A stretch of 64,000 nucleotides of DNA from Marchantia polymorpha subsp. ruderalis (taxonomy: Eukaryota; Streptophyta; Marchantiopsida; Marchantiales; Marchantiaceae): assembly GCA_037833965.1 (NCBI GenBank), contig AP031353.1:13022501-13086500 (forward strand), in the 5' to 3' direction. Under the pieces are notes generated by a model. The model did no database searches. It was not told where the DNA came from and saw nothing but the letters and a program-made list of their open reading frames with translations. Shown here piece by piece: positions 61,020 through 64,000 of the stretch. Each line of letters begins with the position of its first letter. Position 1 is the first letter of the stretch. A program made the position numbers and the translations under genes.

Positions 61020-63000
61020 ACCAGAGGTTTTAAGTTAGCAGTTCTTACAGAGCTATCTCAGCTCATAGCTATTAAAGTATATCACAATTGTCCAGTAGAT
61101 AGATATTGCTACAAAACATTTGGAGTAATACTTTTAACCAAATAATAGTCTGTGTCTCAACTAGCCGTATATATCAAGTTGAATAAAAATACGGGATTAA
61201 AGTGGAAGGTTAAAAAAGGAAACATATTATTAAAGACATACACAACTCTAAATCCTGATTAGCTTCTTAAAATGAACCAGCATACAAATCTAAACTTAAA
61301 AATCTCGAGTAAAATATACATTTGATATGCTAATCAATCTCATATTTTTCATGTAAAGCATTTTTAAGACAGAGATGAGTGGTTTTCATGAAACTTTTTT
61401 ACCTGTATTAAACACGTCAAATTTTACAAATGCCATTATGATTATGATCCTATTCATCTTCACTGTGAATACATACATCTGTAAAATTGTTGTTTTATTA
61501 CCATAATTTACATATATTCCATGAGAAAGTCAGAGATCTACTTTTAAAGTAAGAATACAGATAAATATTCATCTATGAAGTTCATAGATGAACTTTATAT
61601 ACACTTTATACAAATCATACGATTTATATTTTAGGATAGAGAGAGCAAACAATTTTTCTTGCTTTTAGATCATTGATACAATTAAAGAACTTAAATCCAT
61701 TCCCATGAAATGAAATATTTTTAAAAATCTTTTGAAAGAAATGATTCGTCTGATATAATCTTAATTGTTATGCCAAGATGGTAAAATATCTGAATTTTGA
61801 TCAGAATATTAATTCTCCAATAACATCATCATTAGTATTCTAGGAGATATTTTTGTTTACTTACTATTTTAAAGAATACTATTATGATATATTCGATAGT
61901 GATTTTCTTATTCTCAACATTAGGTCTAAACAGTACTGTACATCTGATCTGATTTTTAACTGAATTGATCAACAAAAATCACAAAAAAATCAATGCACAA
62001 ATTCTATAGTAAATATTGTAACAAACTTGTATTCGATGGAAGAACATATTCAAAATCTAATGAAGTCAGGTAATGATAAAAATCAATAATCTGTGGTTCG
62101 ATTGTGAAGTTGTTGAGCTCACAAGACTACATGTTTGATTCAATTCCCTTGTTATAGTTCCAGATGTTTTAAAAGTGTTTATCTCTTCTACACATCACAT
62201 GGAAAAGAGCGCAGATTACTTGGTACATTCTTTGATACCACGCTTGTATAAGATATAATGATAGCTAATCTAAGGTCGAACAGATAATTCATGACTATAG
62301 AAACACATATCCAAATATGACATTTTGGGATGATAACAAGTGATTGCCCACAAAAGTGACATGTATAATAATTTATTCATGATCCTTTATATATTTATTT
62401 AAATAGTGATATCATATTAACATTGAAAAATAATTTTCAGCTTCCATTTTTGGCAACTCATAGATGAAGGAAATAACACCTTTAACCAAATTAAAATTAT
62501 AAGCCCTAAAAATATTTCACATATTCAGTCAAATTTTTTACTTTTTTTCATTTAAATTTTTTTCATTTAACACATCCAAAGAATTTTTCTTATAGTCTCG
62601 ATATTTCTTATTGTATGGAAGACTGATCAATTCTAACCCTTTTAAGTTCTACTGTTTGAGATTTAATTAACCTCTTCACACATTTTTGTTTTTATAAATT
62701 TGAAATGATGAGAACAAGAATAAAAATATCAGCCAAATAAAATATCTGACTTTTTGAAATAAGCAATAAATATTCATCAATCATGCAATTATGAGCTTAT
62801 CCGTAGATGTCTTTGATCACAAAAAAAAAACCTCTAGTTTTCTTTCTTTTTTCCAGATAAAATATTTTATGTATATAATACATTACAGTTTGAAGGTACA
62901 TTCTTTTTCAGAATTTCCATAGGTTTGATTAAAGATTATAAAAGATTGAAATTCAATCCTTTATCTTAAGACAATACTAGAAACGCATTCAATAATGTTT
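61020..63000. other. AT-rich island, no genes
   Basis: Similar composition to 26.6-28.7 kb, with many A/T runs and a short palindrome at 61569-61593 (12-bp arms). No coding signal. It probably represents decayed mobile DNA. The junction with the GC-rich transporter relic near 61010 is abrupt. Confidence 0.5.
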
Positions 63001-64000
63001 AGGATATGATTCGTGATGATGTTTGTTTGTGACACGTTTGTTTTTCTGTGCACATGGTAGGGGGTTTCAATGGAGTCGTTGGACCACTGCGTTGTTGATG
63101 ACAAGTTAAGAGGCTACTAATCTCCCCGTTATAACTGCATGATCTGTGGGTTATATTATTAGTTGGAAAGAGTACTAACAAACTTTGCAAAAGTTACTTA
63201 GGTTTGTCAAAGGTCAAGTTGTGGGGCTCTACGAAGGGATAAGAAGCGTTGTTCGAGAAACTTTAGAGAGCTACGACGTCCCATTTGCAACACGGTGCGA
63301 TATATACCAAACCGGAATTACATGAAAATGATGGAGGCACTATTCAATTGCCATGAACTGAACTAAATTGAGTTTTGAAGCCTGAGAAATACTAGATTAT
63401 AATCAGATTTCATAGTTGTATTTAAAAAATTTCTGTGTGTTATACATGAAACTTCAACTTTTTACAAAGTCACATATCATGATCGAATCTATTTGGTCAG
63501 TTTTCAAATCTCGGCAGTGAGTTGCTTTCTTTTCCATGCTATATCTTGCTTTAGGAATAACAGGAAAATAGAATAGTTACAGAAAACCTCGATGATTGTG
63601 CCGCAGGATGGTAACAAAACTATAAAATTTGGTAAATGATTAATAGTAGGGATTAGAGATCATTTTCATATTGAGGTGAAATAATAGCTTTTGACAAATT
63701 CACAAATTTCTACGTTCATTTGTCAAAGCTCTACAATGGAACGTTTCCAGGGGTTATCGAAGATCATAATCCTAGCAGTAGAAAGTCATGAGCTTTCTTC
63801 TCCATTGCTCAAAATATGATATATCGGAGGCTAACAGAAGACATTCGCAGGGATCATTTCCATGTACATGGTAAGAGAGAAGTAATTACTACAGTAACAT
63901 GAGCTGAGTAATGAAAAGTACACCACAAATAAGTCAATTAAATGCAATGAGACAAGGGTCTACGGTGATTGTACGGTCATAACAATAAATATGTGACCCA
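63001..64000. other. Intergenic, nothing recognised
   Basis: No supported coding region, RNA gene or repeat seen up to the window edge. Confidence 0.4.

Overview
This window is nuclear DNA of a land plant, most likely a bryophyte (moss-like). Evidence: GT-AG introns in nearly every gene; plant-type proteins (a RABA4-class GTPase, an E2F partner DP, a nodulin-like MFS relic, apparent organelle transit peptides); AT-rich intergenic DNA; and PIF/Harbinger and hAT transposons. The moss assignment is an inference from overall character, not proven.

Left part (1-13,000): two tandem copies of a gene for a small secreted, cysteine-rich glycoprotein of unknown family, both on the minus strand. Copy 1 is cut by the window edge (1-153) and copy 2 is complete (6709-7419). 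Their upstream regions are also duplicated, so this is a segmental duplication of at least 2.4 kb. Between them lie a CTTCGGCG-rich repeat array (about 3.4-4.4 kb) and a 33-bp minisatellite (4.8-5.0 kb).

Central gene-rich part (13,000-32,000): a 13-exon M16 metallopeptidase with a probable plastid transit peptide (+, 13084-17752); a 4-exon alpha-helical protein, tentatively TANGO6/RTP1-like (+, 20085-22883); an 8-exon pirin with an N-terminal extension (-, 23694-25816); and a 2-exon RABA4-type Rab GTPase (-, 30313-31818). A 2.1-kb AT-rich island (26.6-28.7 kb) carries strong palindromes. Upstream of the Rab gene is a 118-bp near-perfect inverted repeat (32288-32405) with the shape of a young microRNA precursor.

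Right part (33,000-64,000): an E2F dimerisation partner (DP) gene (+, coding exons from 38333 to 44294) whose upstream region holds a TATA box and a perfect E2F site; a 385-bp hAT-type MITE with an 8-bp target duplication (45203-45603); and a nested transposon block (47.5-53.1 kb). In that block an unclassified repeat, whose uninterrupted relative lies inverted at 29.2-29.8 kb, is split by a 4.6-kb PIF/Harbinger element and a 0.4-kb relative. The Harbinger copy has a disrupted transposase and carries a CorA-like fragment. Beyond it are a decayed eIF2B-gamma gene (55.6-57.4 kb) and a frameshifted nodulin-like transporter fragment (60.5-61.0 kb) beside a second AT-rich island.

The genes are unrelated housekeeping and regulatory genes, not a pathway cluster. 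Exon boundaries were derived by hand from splice consensus, reading-phase continuity and protein-family memory. Untranslated regions and some first exons remain unresolved.
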